NCBI RefSeq assembly: GCF_014649495.1
Contig: NZ_BMTD01000001.1
Coordinates: forward strand, 62,001-126,000
DNA: 64,000 nt
Reading direction: 5' to 3'
From: Streptomyces filipinensis
GTDB lineage: Bacteria > Actinomycetota > Actinomycetes > Streptomycetales > Streptomycetaceae
Each line of letters starts with the position of its first letter. Positions within the stretch are counted from its first letter, which is position 1. Both the position numbers and the translations under genes were made by a program. A model generated the notes under the pieces. That model did no database searches, was not told the DNA's origin, and was given only the letters and a program-made list of their open reading frames with translations. Shown here one piece after another: positions 52,940 through 62,341 of the stretch.

Positions 52940-52983
52940 TGGAGGCCCCCATCCCACCCCCGAGCAGATACGGGACGACGGAC

Positions 52984-54897
52984 ATGAGCGCCCCAACCCC
53001 GGCCCCAGGTGACGACAGGCCCCGCGAGGGCTACTACCCGGACCCGTCCATCCCCGGATACGTCCGGTACTGGAACGGCTCCTCCTGGGTGCCCGGCACC
53101 AGCCGGCCGGCGCCGAAGGACGGCGAGCCGCTCGTCCCGCCGCCCGGCGTCCGCGCCGCGTCCGCGGCCGTGGAGGAAACGGGCCCGCACTTCTTCGACG
53201 AGGACCCGCAGCCGACGCCCTCCGGGCAGGACGGGGCCGGCGCGTGGACGGCCGACGGCCCCGGCGGCACGGGCCACGCCGGGTACGGCGCACAGGGCAC
53301 GACGGGGCAGGCGGGTGCGTCCGGTTACGGCGCGGGGCAGCCCGGTGCCGGCGGTCAGGCGGGGCCCGGGGCCGGGGGCCCGCACGGGCAGCGGGGCGGT
53401 GGCGGCCAGGGCGCGGGGCAGGCCGGTGCCGGTGGTGCCGGCCGTGCCGGGGGGCGGTTCGGGTCGGCCGGCGACGGCGACGGCCGTACCCCCGCCGACC
53501 CGAGGGTGCCCGCGGAGAGCACGGCCCGGCCGGCCGGGCAGGCCGGCACGGCCCCGGTCCAGCCGGCCGAGGGCGACGAACCGGACCCCGGCGGCACGTT
53601 CCTCTTCCGCCGCCCGGTCCCGGGACCCGCGGCCGTCACGGACGACGGCACGATGACCTTCCGCCCGGTACCCGGCCAGGGCCGCGCGCCGGCGTCGGGC
53701 GGCCGGGGCACCGGGGCCGCGGACGCGCCCCACGGCACACGGCCGGCGCCCGGCGCCGGAGCGCCCTCCGACGCGGAGGCCGGCGCCGGCGCGCACGCGG
53801 GCCCGGGTGCGTACGGTCCGGCTCAGGGCGCGGCCGCGGGTGCGTACGGTTCCGGTCAGGGCGCCGGTTTCGGTCCGCACGGTTCGGCGCAGGGCACCGG
53901 CTTCGGCGCCCCCGCCCCCGCCCCCGGTGCCGAGGCCGGGCCGGGTGCCGGCTTCGGGGCACAGGGGCCGGCCCATCCGGGCCACGGTCAGGTCCCCGGC
54001 GCGCAGGCCGCCGGCTCGGGAGCGGCGCCCGGCGGCCCCGCTGCGGCCGGTACCCCCGGTGCGTCCGGCGGCTTCGGACCGCAGGGCCCCGTCGGTTCGC
54101 CCACCCCGCCCGCCGCGTCCTCCCCGACCCCCGCCCCGGCCGGAGGCCCCGGCTTCGGGGCCGGCAAGGCCGCCGCGGCGCGTGCCGCCGGGCAGGCGGG
54201 ACAACCGGCCCAGGCCGCGCCCGCCTCCCTGGCGCCCTCGGTGCCGGCGCAGGGCGGAGCACCGGCGACCCCGGTGACCAGCGGGCCCGGTGGTGGTCAG
54301 GCCTCCTGGGCGCAGCAGGTGCACCAGCTGGCCGGGGGTGGTGACGAGCCGCCCGTGGTGCCGTGGAAGCCGCCGGTCGAGGACCCGTTCCAGGCGGCCG
54401 CGCGCCGCCAGGCCGCCGCCCGCCCGGCCGGCCTCGGCAGGCGGTTCGCCGCCCGGCTGATCGACAGCCTGGTGGTGGGCGCGGTGACGGCGGCCGCCGC
54501 CGTACCGCTCGGCCTCCAGGCGGCCGACCACATCCAGGAGAAGGTCGACGCGGCCAAGCTGTCCGGCCGCGAGGTCACCGTCTGGCTGCTCGACGGCACG
54601 ACCGCCACCAGCCTCGGCATCGTGCTCGCCGTCCTGCTCGTCTTCGGCGTCGTGTACGAGGTGCTGCCGACCGCCAAGTGGGGCCGCACCCTCGGCAAGA
54701 AGCTGCTGGGGCTGGAGGTGCGGGACATCGAGGCGCACGAGCCCCCGGCCTTCGGCCGTGCGCTGCGCCGCTGGCTGGTGTACAGCGTGCCCGGGCTGCT
54801 CGGCATCGGGATCGTGGGCGTGCTGTGGTGCCTGTTCGACCGGCCGTGGCACCAGTGCTGGCACGACAAGGCGGCTCACACCTTCGTCGCCGGCTGA
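52984..54897 (+). CDS. DUF2510 + long disordered linker + RDD-domain membrane protein
   Basis: A 637-residue protein in three parts. Residues about 14-45 form a DUF2510 domain (REGYYPDPSIPGYVRYWNGSSWVPGTSRP, read in parts). Residues about 60-465 are Gly/Ala/Pro-rich low complexity with recurring GAxGPAQG- and GxGFG-type phrases. The last 170 residues form an RDD transmembrane domain with the family's Arg (FAARLIDSLVVG) and the KWGRTLGKKLLGL segment. RDD domains occur in sodium/proton antiporters and unknown membrane proteins. Followed 95 bases later by another RDD gene, probably one operon. Confidence 0.85.
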   Translation: MSAPTPAPGDDRPREGYYPDPSIPGYVRYWNGSSWVPGTSRPAPKDGEPLVPPPGVRAASAAVEETGPHFFDEDPQPTPSGQDGAGAWTADGPGGTGHAGYGAQGTTGQAGASGYGAGQPGAGGQAGPGAGGPHGQRGGGGQGAGQAGAGGAGRAGGRFGSAGDGDGRTPADPRVPAESTARPAGQAGTAPVQPAEGDEPDPGGTFLFRRPVPGPAAVTDDGTMTFRPVPGQGRAPASGGRGTGAADAPHGTRPAPGAGAPSDAEAGAGAHAGPGAYGPAQGAAAGAYGSGQGAGFGPHGSAQGTGFGAPAPAPGAEAGPGAGFGAQGPAHPGHGQVPGAQAAGSGAAPGGPAAAGTPGASGGFGPQGPVGSPTPPAASSPTPAPAGGPGFGAGKAAAARAAGQAGQPAQAAPASLAPSVPAQGGAPATPVTSGPGGGQASWAQQVHQLAGGGDEPPVVPWKPPVEDPFQAAARRQAAARPAGLGRRFAARLIDSLVVGAVTAAAAVPLGLQAADHIQEKVDAAKLSGREVTVWLLDGTTATSLGIVLAVLLVFGVVYEVLPTAKWGRTLGKKLLGLEVRDIEAHEPPAFGRALRRWLVYSVPGLLGIGIVGVLWCLFDRPWHQCWHDKAAHTFVAG

Positions 54898-54991
54898 CCC
54901 GAGGACCCGGGGTGCCCGGGCCACGGCACCGGGTACTCCGTACGGCCGCCCGCCGGGTGCGGAACCGGGGCGTTCGCGGTCCACTCGGGCC

Positions 54992-55780
54992 ATGAGCAGC
55001 GAACCGCCCCCCGGCTCCGGAGAGCAGCCCCCCGAGGACGACCCGTTCAGGAAGCGGCCCCCGTCGGACCAGGGGCAGGGGCCGGGCTCGCCGTACGACA
55101 CCCCGTACGGCGGTGCCCAGCAGCCCCCGCCACCGGGCGGCGGCGGGAAGCCGCCGGGCGGCGACCAGCCGCCCCCCTACGGCGGCGGCGAGCCCCCGCC
55201 GCCGTACGGCGACCAGCCCCCACCGCCGTACGAAGGAGGCCAGCCCCCTCCCCCCGGCGGCGGCCCGTACGGAGGCGCCGGGGGTCCCTACGGTGCCGGC
55301 GCCGGTGGTTACCCCACCGACCCGCTGGCCGGTATGCCGCCGCTCGCCGACAGCGGCAGGCGGACGCTCGCGCGCATCGTCGACATGATCCTCGTCGGGA
55401 TCGTCGTCTGGCTGCTCACCTGGGCGTTCGGGGTGCGCGAGTACCAGGTCAACGACGATCACATCGAGGTCGGCCGGTCCGTCGCGCAGTCCGTCATCGC
55501 GGCCGTGCTGTACATCGCGTACGACACGTTCATGATGACCAAGTACGGCCAGACCCTCGGCAAGCAGTGGCTGAACATGAGGGTGGCGAACCTGGACAAC
55601 GGCGCCACCCCGTCGGCGCAGACCAATCTGATCCGCGCCCTGGTGCTGTGGCTGCCGTTCGCCTTCTGCTGCGCCTGCGTCTGGACGGCGATCTGCGGCG
55701 GCTGGAGTTTCTTCGACAAGCCGTACAAACAGGGCCTGCACGACAAAGCGGCCAAGACGGTGGTGGTCGCCACCCGTTGA
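54992..55780 (+). CDS. RDD-domain membrane protein with Pro/Gly/Tyr-rich N-terminus
   Basis: A 262-residue protein. Residues 1-115 are Pro/Gly-rich with PPPYGG-type repeats, a style common in actinobacterial membrane proteins. Residues about 120-262 form an RDD domain: LARIVDMILVGIVVWLL with Arg-Asp, TKYGQTLGKQWLNMRV, and two further helices. The C-terminus (SFFDKPYKQGLHDKAAKTVVV) matches that of the upstream RDD protein (CLFDRPWHQCWHDKAAHTFVA), showing they are paralogues. A large terminator follows. Confidence 0.87.
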   Translation: MSSEPPPGSGEQPPEDDPFRKRPPSDQGQGPGSPYDTPYGGAQQPPPPGGGGKPPGGDQPPPYGGGEPPPPYGDQPPPPYEGGQPPPPGGGPYGGAGGPYGAGAGGYPTDPLAGMPPLADSGRRTLARIVDMILVGIVVWLLTWAFGVREYQVNDDHIEVGRSVAQSVIAAVLYIAYDTFMMTKYGQTLGKQWLNMRVANLDNGATPSAQTNLIRALVLWLPFAFCCACVWTAICGGWSFFDKPYKQGLHDKAAKTVVVATR

Positions 55781-55788
55781 GCGAAGTG

Positions 55789-55861
55789 TGATGGGTGGCC
55801 ATACGACAGCGGCGGATCCGTGGAGAGCATGGGACCGCCGCTGTCGTACGGCCACCCGTCA
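55789..55861. terminator. 27-bp inverted repeat, bidirectional terminator
   Basis: A 27-bp stem (55789-55815 with 55835-55861) with one G-T pair and one mismatch around a 19-base loop. It begins 9 bases after the RDD stop and its right arm covers the stop codon of the convergent small membrane gene. Confidence 0.75.
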
Positions 55862-56104
55862 CAGGGCGGTGGACACCGGCTGTTCCTGGGGCGCCGGCTC
55901 GGTGGATGCGGCCGGTGCTTCGGTCGTGCGGACCGTCGGCAGTGGCACCGTCATCGCCACGAGCAGCCCCAGGGCCAGTGCCGCCAGGGCGATGACGGTG
56001 ATCCCGAGGCCCGAACTCGTCTGGGACAGCAGCAGCATGGCGAGCGTCGAGAAGATCACGGTGCAGGAACCGTAAACGAGCTGTGCGGCAGTCGGACGAG
56101 GCAT
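55859..56104 (-). CDS. Small two-helix membrane protein
   Basis: An 81-residue protein with two hydrophobic helices (about 9-27 and 33-53) joined by a tight turn and a Pro/Glu/Ala-rich C-terminal tail of about 28 residues. Start ATG 56104; no strong ribosome-binding site. No family recognised. Its stop codon is embedded in the large inverted repeat shared with the RDD gene. Confidence 0.65.
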   Translation of the reverse strand: MPRPTAAQLVYGSCTVIFSTLAMLLLSQTSSGLGITVIALAALALGLLVAMTVPLPTVRTTEAPAASTEPAPQEQPVSTAL

Positions 56105-56452
56105 GGCAATCGTGTCCTAGGGAGACTTCAGGGGGAGGGCTGAGGCGTGCCGTTCGACTCTCTTCGCGTGCATGCCCGAACGGGAGCCCTGGTAAGCGTG
56201 ACCTAACCCACGCTACGGGGTGCACGGGGGGCGCACGGAGTCATGGGGTGGAGGCATAGTCCGCGAGCAGGTTCGTAAAGCGGACGTTCAATCCGCATAG
56301 TGCACTTGGCCTGCACAAGTCAAGGACTGTCTTTTCTTCTAAACCTCTAGTCAAATTACGGCACTTGATTACACGCGTTGATCATGCGCCCACGGATTCC
56401 TCCATGACCCGGAACCCCCTGTCCGTGTGCGCGGCGCGGGGGAGGAACTCAA
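56105..56452 (+). other. 348-bp upstream region of the M6 protease gene
   Basis: Unusually A+T-rich for this genome between about 56320 and 56385. It contains two perfect dyads with 7-base centres, GCGGA-N7-TCCGC (56280-56296) and ACTTG-N7-CAAGT (56304-56320), followed by the directly repeated string TTGAT at 56366 and 56379. These are candidate operators and a promoter for a secreted enzyme; short arms mean chance is possible. No gene seen. Confidence 0.4.
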
Positions 56453-58807
56453 GTGACCAGCAGATCCTGGACGTTCAGAGCGGCCGCGATCGGGGTGACG
56501 CTCGCGGCGGCCTCTGCCACGTTCGCCACCTTCGCCGTCGCGGAGGCGAGCACCCAGGCCCGGTCCGCTGCCGCCAACCGGCACGACCCGGCCCCGGTGA
56601 AGCAGCGGGCCCACGACCTGGACGGCCCGCTGAGCAAGACCCAGGAAGCCCAGCGCCGGGAGGCGCTGAACCAGCTCATATCGGGCAAGGCCAAGGCCCA
56701 GGAGCGGAACGGCTCCAAGGTCGTGGCGCTCAAGAGCCGCAAGGGCAAGAGCAAGTACGTCGAGCTCAGCCGCGAGAAGACCGACAAGATCTTCACGATC
56801 CTGGTGGAGTTCGGGGACAAGACCGACCCGAAGTTCGGCGGCACCGCGGGCCCGCTGCACAACCAGATCGCCGCGCCGGACCGCAAGAAGGACAACTCCA
56901 CGGCCTGGCAGAAGGACTACGACCGGAAGCACTACCAGGACCTCTACTTCGGCACCGGCAAGAAGACCGAGTCCCTGAAGAAGTACTACGAGAAGCAGTC
57001 CTCGGGCCGCTACTCGGTCGACGGCGAGGTCTCGGACTGGGTCAAGGTCCCGTACAACGAGGCCCGCTACGGCAACAACGCCTGCGGCCAGACCAACTGC
57101 CCCAGCGTGTGGAACGTGGTCAGCGACGGCCTGAACGCCTGGGTGGCCCAGCAGAAGGCGGCCGGCAAGTCCGACGCCGACATCAAGAAGGACCTCGCCC
57201 AGTACGACCAGTGGGACCGCTACGACTACGACCACGACGGCAACTTCAACGAGCCCGACGGCTACGTCGACCACTTCCAGATCGTGCACGCCGGTGAGGA
57301 CGAGTCCGCGGGCGGCGGCGCCCAGGGCAAGGACGCGATCTGGGCCCACCGCTGGTACGCGTTCGGTACCGACAAGGGCTCGACCGGTCCCGTGAACAAC
57401 AAGCTCGGCGGTGCGCAGGTCGGCGACACCGGTGTCTGGGTCGGCGACTACACGATCCAGCCGGAGAACGGCGGCCTCGGCGTCTTCGCCCACGAGTACG
57501 GCCACGACCTCGGTCTGCCGGACGAGTACGACACCGACGGCGGCGACAACTCCACCGGCTTCTGGACCCTGATGTCGTCCGGCTCCTGGCTCGGCACCGG
57601 CAAGGAGTCCATCGGCAACCTGCCCGGCGACATGAACGCCTGGGACAAGCTGCAGCTGGGCTGGCTGAACTACGACACCGCCAAGGCCGGCACGCAGTCC
57701 ACGCACAAGCTGGGCGTCGCCGAGTACAACACCTGGAACAAGCAGGCCCTCGTGGTCAACCTGCCCGACAAGGCGGTCACCACCACGATCACCGAGCCGG
57801 CCGAGGGCAAGGCCCAGTGGTGGAGCGGCAGCGGCAACGACCTGAACAACACGCTGACCCGGTCCGTGGACCTCACCGGCAAGTCGTCGGCGAAGCTGGA
57901 CCTGGACGGCTGGTGGGCCACCGAGGACGGCTTCGACTACGTCTACACCGAGGCGTCGACCGACGGCGGCGCCAACTGGACGCCCCTGGACGGCACGGCG
58001 GACGGCCAGGCCATCCCGCGTGACGCCAGCGGCAAGCCGGCGCTGACCGGCTTCTCGCAGACGCACAAGAAGCTGTCGTTCTCGCTGGACGCCTACGCGG
58101 GCAAGAAGATCGACCTGCGCTTCCGCTACGCCACCGACGGCGGTGTCGCGGAGAATGGCTTCGCGGCCGACCAGATCAGCGTGACCGCCGACGGCACCGC
58201 GCTCTTCTCGGACAACGCCGAGACGCAGGACGCCGCTTGGACGTCGAACGGCTTCTCCCGCATCGGTGCGTCCTTCACCAAGGACTACAAGCAGTACTAC
58301 ATCGCCGAGAACCGGCAGTACGTGTCGTACGACAAGACGCTCAAGGTCGGCCCGTACAACTTCGGTTCGGCCCAGCGCCCCGGCTGGGTGGAGCACTACC
58401 CGTACCAGAACGGCCTGTTGATCTGGAAGTGGGACACCTCCCAGGCGGACAACAACACCAACGCCAAGGACCACCCGGGTACCGGTCTGATCCTGCCGAT
58501 CGACTCGCACCCGACGGCGCTGAAGTGGGCCGACGGCACGCTGCTGCGCAACCGCATGCAGGCCTACGACTCCCCGTTCAGCCTGTACGGCACCGACGGC
58601 CTCACGCTGCACAAGGCGGACGTCGCGACGGTGATCAAGGCGTCGAAGGGCGTGTCGGTCTTCAACGACCACACCAGCACCTACTACGACCCGACCAACC
58701 CCACCGGGGGCGTGAAGGTCACTGACACCAACACCAAGATCGCGATCGTCAAGGAGGCCAAGGACGGCTCGACGATCTTGCTGAAGGTTGGCCCCGCGGT
58801 GAAGTAG
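56453..58807 (+). CDS. Secreted immune inhibitor A-like M6 metalloprotease
   Basis: A 784-residue exported zinc protease. A signal peptide (residues 1-30, ending near AEAST) and a propeptide of about 90 residues precede the M6 catalytic domain with the zinc motif HEYGHDLGLPDEYD, H347-E348-H351 and a downstream Asp. The C-terminal half holds the VEG/MAM-like beta domains of InhA proteases (STDGGANWTPLDG; FRYATDGGVAENGFAADQI, read in parts). GGAGGAA precedes GTG 56453. Such enzymes degrade extracellular protein during development. Monocistronic, closed by a terminator. Confidence 0.95.
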   Translation: MTSRSWTFRAAAIGVTLAAASATFATFAVAEASTQARSAAANRHDPAPVKQRAHDLDGPLSKTQEAQRREALNQLISGKAKAQERNGSKVVALKSRKGKSKYVELSREKTDKIFTILVEFGDKTDPKFGGTAGPLHNQIAAPDRKKDNSTAWQKDYDRKHYQDLYFGTGKKTESLKKYYEKQSSGRYSVDGEVSDWVKVPYNEARYGNNACGQTNCPSVWNVVSDGLNAWVAQQKAAGKSDADIKKDLAQYDQWDRYDYDHDGNFNEPDGYVDHFQIVHAGEDESAGGGAQGKDAIWAHRWYAFGTDKGSTGPVNNKLGGAQVGDTGVWVGDYTIQPENGGLGVFAHEYGHDLGLPDEYDTDGGDNSTGFWTLMSSGSWLGTGKESIGNLPGDMNAWDKLQLGWLNYDTAKAGTQSTHKLGVAEYNTWNKQALVVNLPDKAVTTTITEPAEGKAQWWSGSGNDLNNTLTRSVDLTGKSSAKLDLDGWWATEDGFDYVYTEASTDGGANWTPLDGTADGQAIPRDASGKPALTGFSQTHKKLSFSLDAYAGKKIDLRFRYATDGGVAENGFAADQISVTADGTALFSDNAETQDAAWTSNGFSRIGASFTKDYKQYYIAENRQYVSYDKTLKVGPYNFGSAQRPGWVEHYPYQNGLLIWKWDTSQADNNTNAKDHPGTGLILPIDSHPTALKWADGTLLRNRMQAYDSPFSLYGTDGLTLHKADVATVIKASKGVSVFNDHTSTYYDPTNPTGGVKVTDTNTKIAIVKEAKDGSTILLKVGPAVK

Positions 58808-58833
58808 TCCGCATTTTTGCAGGTCAGGCGCGT

Positions 58834-58867
58834 ATCGGCGGCAACCCCTTGGCGGGTTGCCGCCGAT
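58834..58867 (+). terminator. Terminator after the M6 protease
   Basis: A perfect 14-bp stem (58834-58847 with 58854-58867) with a 6-base loop, followed by CGTGTTTA. Confidence 0.85.
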
Positions 58868-58928
58868 CGTGTTTAGGTGCGTCCTGTGGACCGCTTATTG
58901 ACACCGACCGAAACGGGGATGTGACCGC

Positions 58929-59246
58929 ATGGCCGCTGGAGGCTTCTGCAAACTGCCGAACGGCACGGTCGTGGTGGCACTGAACCTGCCCTACGGCTCC
59001 GCCGGGGTGCGCGTCCTGGTGCACGCCCAGAACCGGGCCCGGGCCCTGACCAGGCTCCGCAACCTGGGGTTGCGCGCTATCTACCTCCGGGGGAACGCCG
59101 CACCCCCCACGCCGGACGAGATCACGGCGGTGCTGCACCACCCGGACGGCCTGATATGGCGCACGGCACCGGCGGACAACGGTGTCATCGTCAATGAGCT
59201 GTGGCACCCCATCCGGGCGTTGCTTCGCAGCTCAGCGGTGGTCTAG
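58929..59246 (+). CDS. Conserved hypothetical protein of 105 residues
   Basis: A small soluble protein with an alpha/beta look: VVVALNLPYGSAGVRVLVHAQNRARALTRLRNLGLRAIYLRGN (read in parts) and a Trp-containing C-terminal half. No membrane segment, no Cys motif. The start is ATG 58929 with GGGGATG upstream. No function recognised; position next to the M6 protease appears conserved in Streptomyces from memory. Confidence 0.75.
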   Translation: MAAGGFCKLPNGTVVVALNLPYGSAGVRVLVHAQNRARALTRLRNLGLRAIYLRGNAAPPTPDEITAVLHHPDGLIWRTAPADNGVIVNELWHPIRALLRSSAVV

Positions 59247-59315
59247 CCGTCGAGCGAGCGGGTGCGCGGCCGGCCCTCGGGCCCGTCGCGGCCGCTCACC
59301 CGCGCCGGTCAGCCG

Positions 59316-59903
59316 TCAGACGACGGGCTTGCCGGTCAGCTCCACCCCGGCCCCCCGCAGCTCCTCCAGTGCCCGCTCGGTGGTCTCCTCGGCGACCCCC
59401 GCCGTCAGGTCCAGCAGGACCTGCGTACGGAACCCCTCCCGCGCGGCGTCCAGCGCGGTGGCGCGCACGCAGTGGTCCGTGGCTATGCCGACCACGTCGA
59501 CCTCGTCGATGTGGCGGGCGCGGAGCCAGTCCGCCAGCGGGACGCCGTTCTCGTCGGCGCCCTCGAAGCCGCTGTAGGCCGCCGCGTAGGCGCCCTTGTC
59601 GAAGACCGCGTCGACCGCGCCGGAGGCGACGGCGGGGGCGAAGTTCGGGTGGAAGCCGACGCCCTCCGTGCCCGCGACGCAGTGCGCGGGCCAGGAGCGG
59701 ACGAAGTCGGGGTTGTCGGCGAAGTGGCCGCCGGGGGCGATGTGGTGGTCGCGGGTGGCCACCACGTGCCGGTACCCGGTGCCGGCCGCCTGGCCGATCA
59801 GTTCGGTGATGGCGGCGGCCACGTCCGCACCCCCGGACACCGCGAGGCTGCCCCCCTCGCAGAAGTCGTTCTGCACATCTACGACGATCAAGGCGCGGCG
59901 CAT
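59316..59903 (-). CDS. pncA: Nicotinamidase
   Basis: Hydrolyses nicotinamide to nicotinate in NAD salvage; also the activator of pyrazinamide in mycobacteria. The 195 residues have the catalytic triad D9 (DVQNDF), K103 (DKGAY) and C145 (TDHCVRATA) and the metal site around RDHH at 51-54. ATG 59903 is used; the frame extends to 60146 without a ribosome-binding site. The next enzyme of the pathway, pncB, lies 97 bases upstream on the same strand. That gap contains GTTAAGTAAC at 59926, an A+T-rich near-dyad that may be part of a separate pncA promoter. Confidence 0.95.
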   Translation of the reverse strand: MRRALIVVDVQNDFCEGGSLAVSGGADVAAAITELIGQAAGTGYRHVVATRDHHIAPGGHFADNPDFVRSWPAHCVAGTEGVGFHPNFAPAVASGAVDAVFDKGAYAAAYSGFEGADENGVPLADWLRARHIDEVDVVGIATDHCVRATALDAAREGFRTQVLLDLTAGVAEETTERALEELRGAGVELTGKPVV

Positions 59904-60000
59904 GGTGGGTGTCCTTCGACTAAGGGTTAAGTAACTGAGCCTAGAGACTTCCGGGCCCGTGCGGGAGGGGGCGTTCGCGGGGGCGGACGACGGTCCCGCT

Positions 60001-61347
60001 TTAGCTACCCGAGCGCCCGTTGACGTACTCCGTCGGAATGACGGGTTCCCCCCGGGACAGCTGGGTGGCGGAGAGCGGGAGATTGGCGCGGGCGGCGATG
60101 TGGCGGTCCCTCGGCACGTCCAGTGGCTCGCGGGCCACCACGTCACCGCCCTTGATCAGCTCGACCAGCAGCTGACGGTCGGCGAGGTCCGCCGGGACCG
60201 GGCCGGTGCCCACGACCTCGGCCTCCGCCACCCCGTCCTCGTCCAGCCGGCGCGCCGCCCACTTGCGGCCTCCGACGGAGGTCTTGCCGCCGCTGGACTT
60301 CTTCGCGACCGGCACCAGCGGGGCCTTCGGGTCGGCGGTCTCGGCGCGGGCGACCAGCTTGTAGACCATGGAGGCGGTCGGGTGCCCGGAGCCGGTCACC
60401 AGCTGGGTGCCCACGCCGTAGGCGTCCACGGGCGCGGCGGCCAGCGAGGCGATCGCGTACTCGTCCAGGTCCGAGGTCACGACGATCTTCGTGTTCGTCG
60501 CGCCCAGCTCGTCCAGCTGCTGCCGCACCCGGTGGGCCACGAGCAGCAGGTCGCCGGAGTCGATGCGGACCGCGCCCAGCTCGGGGCCGGCCACCTCCAC
60601 CGCCGTACGGACGGCCTCGGCGACGTCGTAGGTGTCCACGAGCAGCGTGGTGCCCCGGCCGAGGGTGTCGACCTGGGCCTGGAAGGCGTCCCGCTCGCGG
60701 TCGTGGAGGAGGGTGAAGGCGTGGGCCGAGGTGCCGACGGTCGGGATGCCGTAGCGGAAGCCGGCCGCGAGGTCGGAGGTGGTGGTGAAGCCGCCCACGT
60801 ACGCCGCCCGAGCCGCGGCGACGGCCGCCAGCTCGTGGGTGCGGCGCGCGCCCATCTCGATCAGCGGGCGGTCACCCGCGGCGGAGGCCATGCGGGAGGC
60901 GGCCGCCGCGATGGCCGAGTCGTGGTTGAGGACGGAGAGGATGACCGTCTCCAGCAGGACGCACTCGGCGAAGGTGCCCTCGACCCGCATGATCGGCGAG
61001 CCCGGGAAGTAGACCTCGCCCTCGGGATAGCCCCACACGTCCCCGTCGAAGCGGTAGCCGGCCAGCCACTCCAGGGTGTCCTCGTCGACGATCTTCCGCT
61101 CGCGCAGGAAGCCCAGGACGCCCGGGTCGAAGCGGAAGTTCTCCACCGCGTCCAGGACACGTCCGGTGCCCGCCACCACGCCGTACCGGCGCCCCTCCGG
61201 CAGCCGCCGGGTGAAGACCTCGAACACGCTGCGCCGTTCGGCCGTACCGGCCTTCAGAGCGGCCTGCAGCATCGTCAGTTCGTACTGGTCCGTGAAGAGC
61301 GCCGTCGAGGGAACATCCACCGGCAGCCCAAGGTCCGCTGTGTTCAT
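60001..61347 (-). CDS. pncB: Nicotinate phosphoribosyltransferase
   Basis: Converts nicotinate and PRPP to nicotinate mononucleotide, ATP-assisted, the rate-setting step of the Preiss-Handler pathway. The 448 residues show [16 protein letters not shown] near the N-terminus, the catalytic-His region [15 protein letters not shown] and TSDLDEY of the phosphoribosyltransferase core. ATG 61347 is preferred; the in-frame ATG 61368 overlaps the G-rich stretch that probably serves as ribosome-binding site. Divergent from clpS with a 57-bp gap. Confidence 0.96.
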   Translation of the reverse strand: MNTADLGLPVDVPSTALFTDQYELTMLQAALKAGTAERRSVFEVFTRRLPEGRRYGVVAGTGRVLDAVENFRFDPGVLGFLRERKIVDEDTLEWLAGYRFDGDVWGYPEGEVYFPGSPIMRVEGTFAECVLLETVILSVLNHDSAIAAAASRMASAAGDRPLIEMGARRTHELAAVAAARAAYVGGFTTTSDLAAGFRYGIPTVGTSAHAFTLLHDRERDAFQAQVDTLGRGTTLLVDTYDVAEAVRTAVEVAGPELGAVRIDSGDLLLVAHRVRQQLDELGATNTKIVVTSDLDEYAIASLAAAPVDAYGVGTQLVTGSGHPTASMVYKLVARAETADPKAPLVPVAKKSSGGKTSVGGRKWAARRLDEDGVAEAEVVGTGPVPADLADRQLLVELIKGGDVVAREPLDVPRDRHIAARANLPLSATQLSRGEPVIPTEYVNGRSGS

Positions 61348-61404
61348 GGCAAGGGATCCTACCCCCATTTCGTCAGTGTGACGATTTTTCCGAGCCGTGG
61401 CAGC

Positions 61405-61722
61405 ATGGGCACTGTGACGTCACCCGCGCCCGTAGAGATCGAACGCACCGAATCGGCGGAGGAGGTCTTCGCCGTACCCGAGCCCGACGTCCCCTGGGTC
61501 ACGATCGTGCACAACGACCCGGTCAACCTCATGAGCTATGTGACGTACGTCTTCCAGATGTACTTCGGCTACACCAAGGACAAGGCCACCAAGCTCATGC
61601 TCGACGTCCACCACAAGGGCCGTGCGGTCGTCTCCAGCGGTACACGCGAGGAGATGGAACGCGACGTGCAGGCGATGCACGGTTACGGTCTGTGGGCCAC
61701 CCTCCAGCAGGACCGGAAGTAG
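61405..61722 (+). CDS. clpS: ATP-dependent Clp protease adaptor ClpS
   Basis: A 105-residue adaptor that binds the ClpC/ClpA N-domain and delivers N-degron substrates to ClpP. The core is [15 protein letters not shown] with the Asn-Asp pair and the hydrophobic pocket segment [15 protein letters not shown] 61405 or GTG 61414 can start. The DUF2017 gene follows 13 bases after its stop, a very common pair in actinobacteria. Confidence 0.96.
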   Translation: MGTVTSPAPVEIERTESAEEVFAVPEPDVPWVTIVHNDPVNLMSYVTYVFQMYFGYTKDKATKLMLDVHHKGRAVVSSGTREEMERDVQAMHGYGLWATLQQDRK

Positions 61723-61735
61723 CGAACCGACTTAC

Positions 61736-62341
61736 ATGCCCGGACATTTCGAACCGCTTCCCGGCGGCGGCGCGGCCGTCGCGCTCGACGACGTCGAGAT
61801 CTCCATCATCCGGTCGCTGGCCGTCCAGCTCCTGGAGCTCATCGGACCCGGCCCCGGCGCCGACGGCCCCGAGGACCCGCTCGCCGAGCTGTTCGCGGAG
61901 GGCCCGAGCGAGCCGCCCGCCGACCCGGTGCTCAAAAGGCTCTTCCCGGACGCCTACAGCGACCCGGAGCAGGCCCCGGACTCGCCCGCCGAGGCCGAGC
62001 GGCGCCGGGCCCACTCCGCCGAGTTCCGCCGCTACACCGAGAACGACCTGCGCGCCGGCAAGCGCGAGAACGCGCTCGCGGTGATCCGCGCCCTGGATGC
62101 GCTCGCCCCGGTGGACGAGGGCGGTGCGGTGCTGAAGCTGGTGCCGCAGGAGTCCCGGCAGTGGCTCGGCGTCCTCAACGACCTGCGGCTCGCGATCGGC
62201 GCCCGGCTGGAGATCACCGACGAGGACGACACCGATCTGCTCTACGGCCTCCCCGACGAGGACCCGCGCAAGCCGATGGTGATGGCCTATCTGTGGCTCG
62301 GCGGACTCCAGGAGACCTTGGTCGCCACCCTTATGCCCTGA
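61736..62341 (+). CDS. DUF2017 protein, ClpS-linked
   Basis: A 201-residue cytoplasmic protein of unknown function, nearly always encoded after clpS in actinobacteria. Mostly helical, with VEISIIRSLAVQLLELIG near the N-terminus, an acidic middle and the conserved DLRLAIGARLEITDEDD and WLGGLQETLVATLMP at the end. The gene pair suggests a role in Clp proteolysis, which is inference. Confidence 0.9.
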   Translation: MPGHFEPLPGGGAAVALDDVEISIIRSLAVQLLELIGPGPGADGPEDPLAELFAEGPSEPPADPVLKRLFPDAYSDPEQAPDSPAEAERRRAHSAEFRRYTENDLRAGKRENALAVIRALDALAPVDEGGAVLKLVPQESRQWLGVLNDLRLAIGARLEITDEDDTDLLYGLPDEDPRKPMVMAYLWLGGLQETLVATLMP

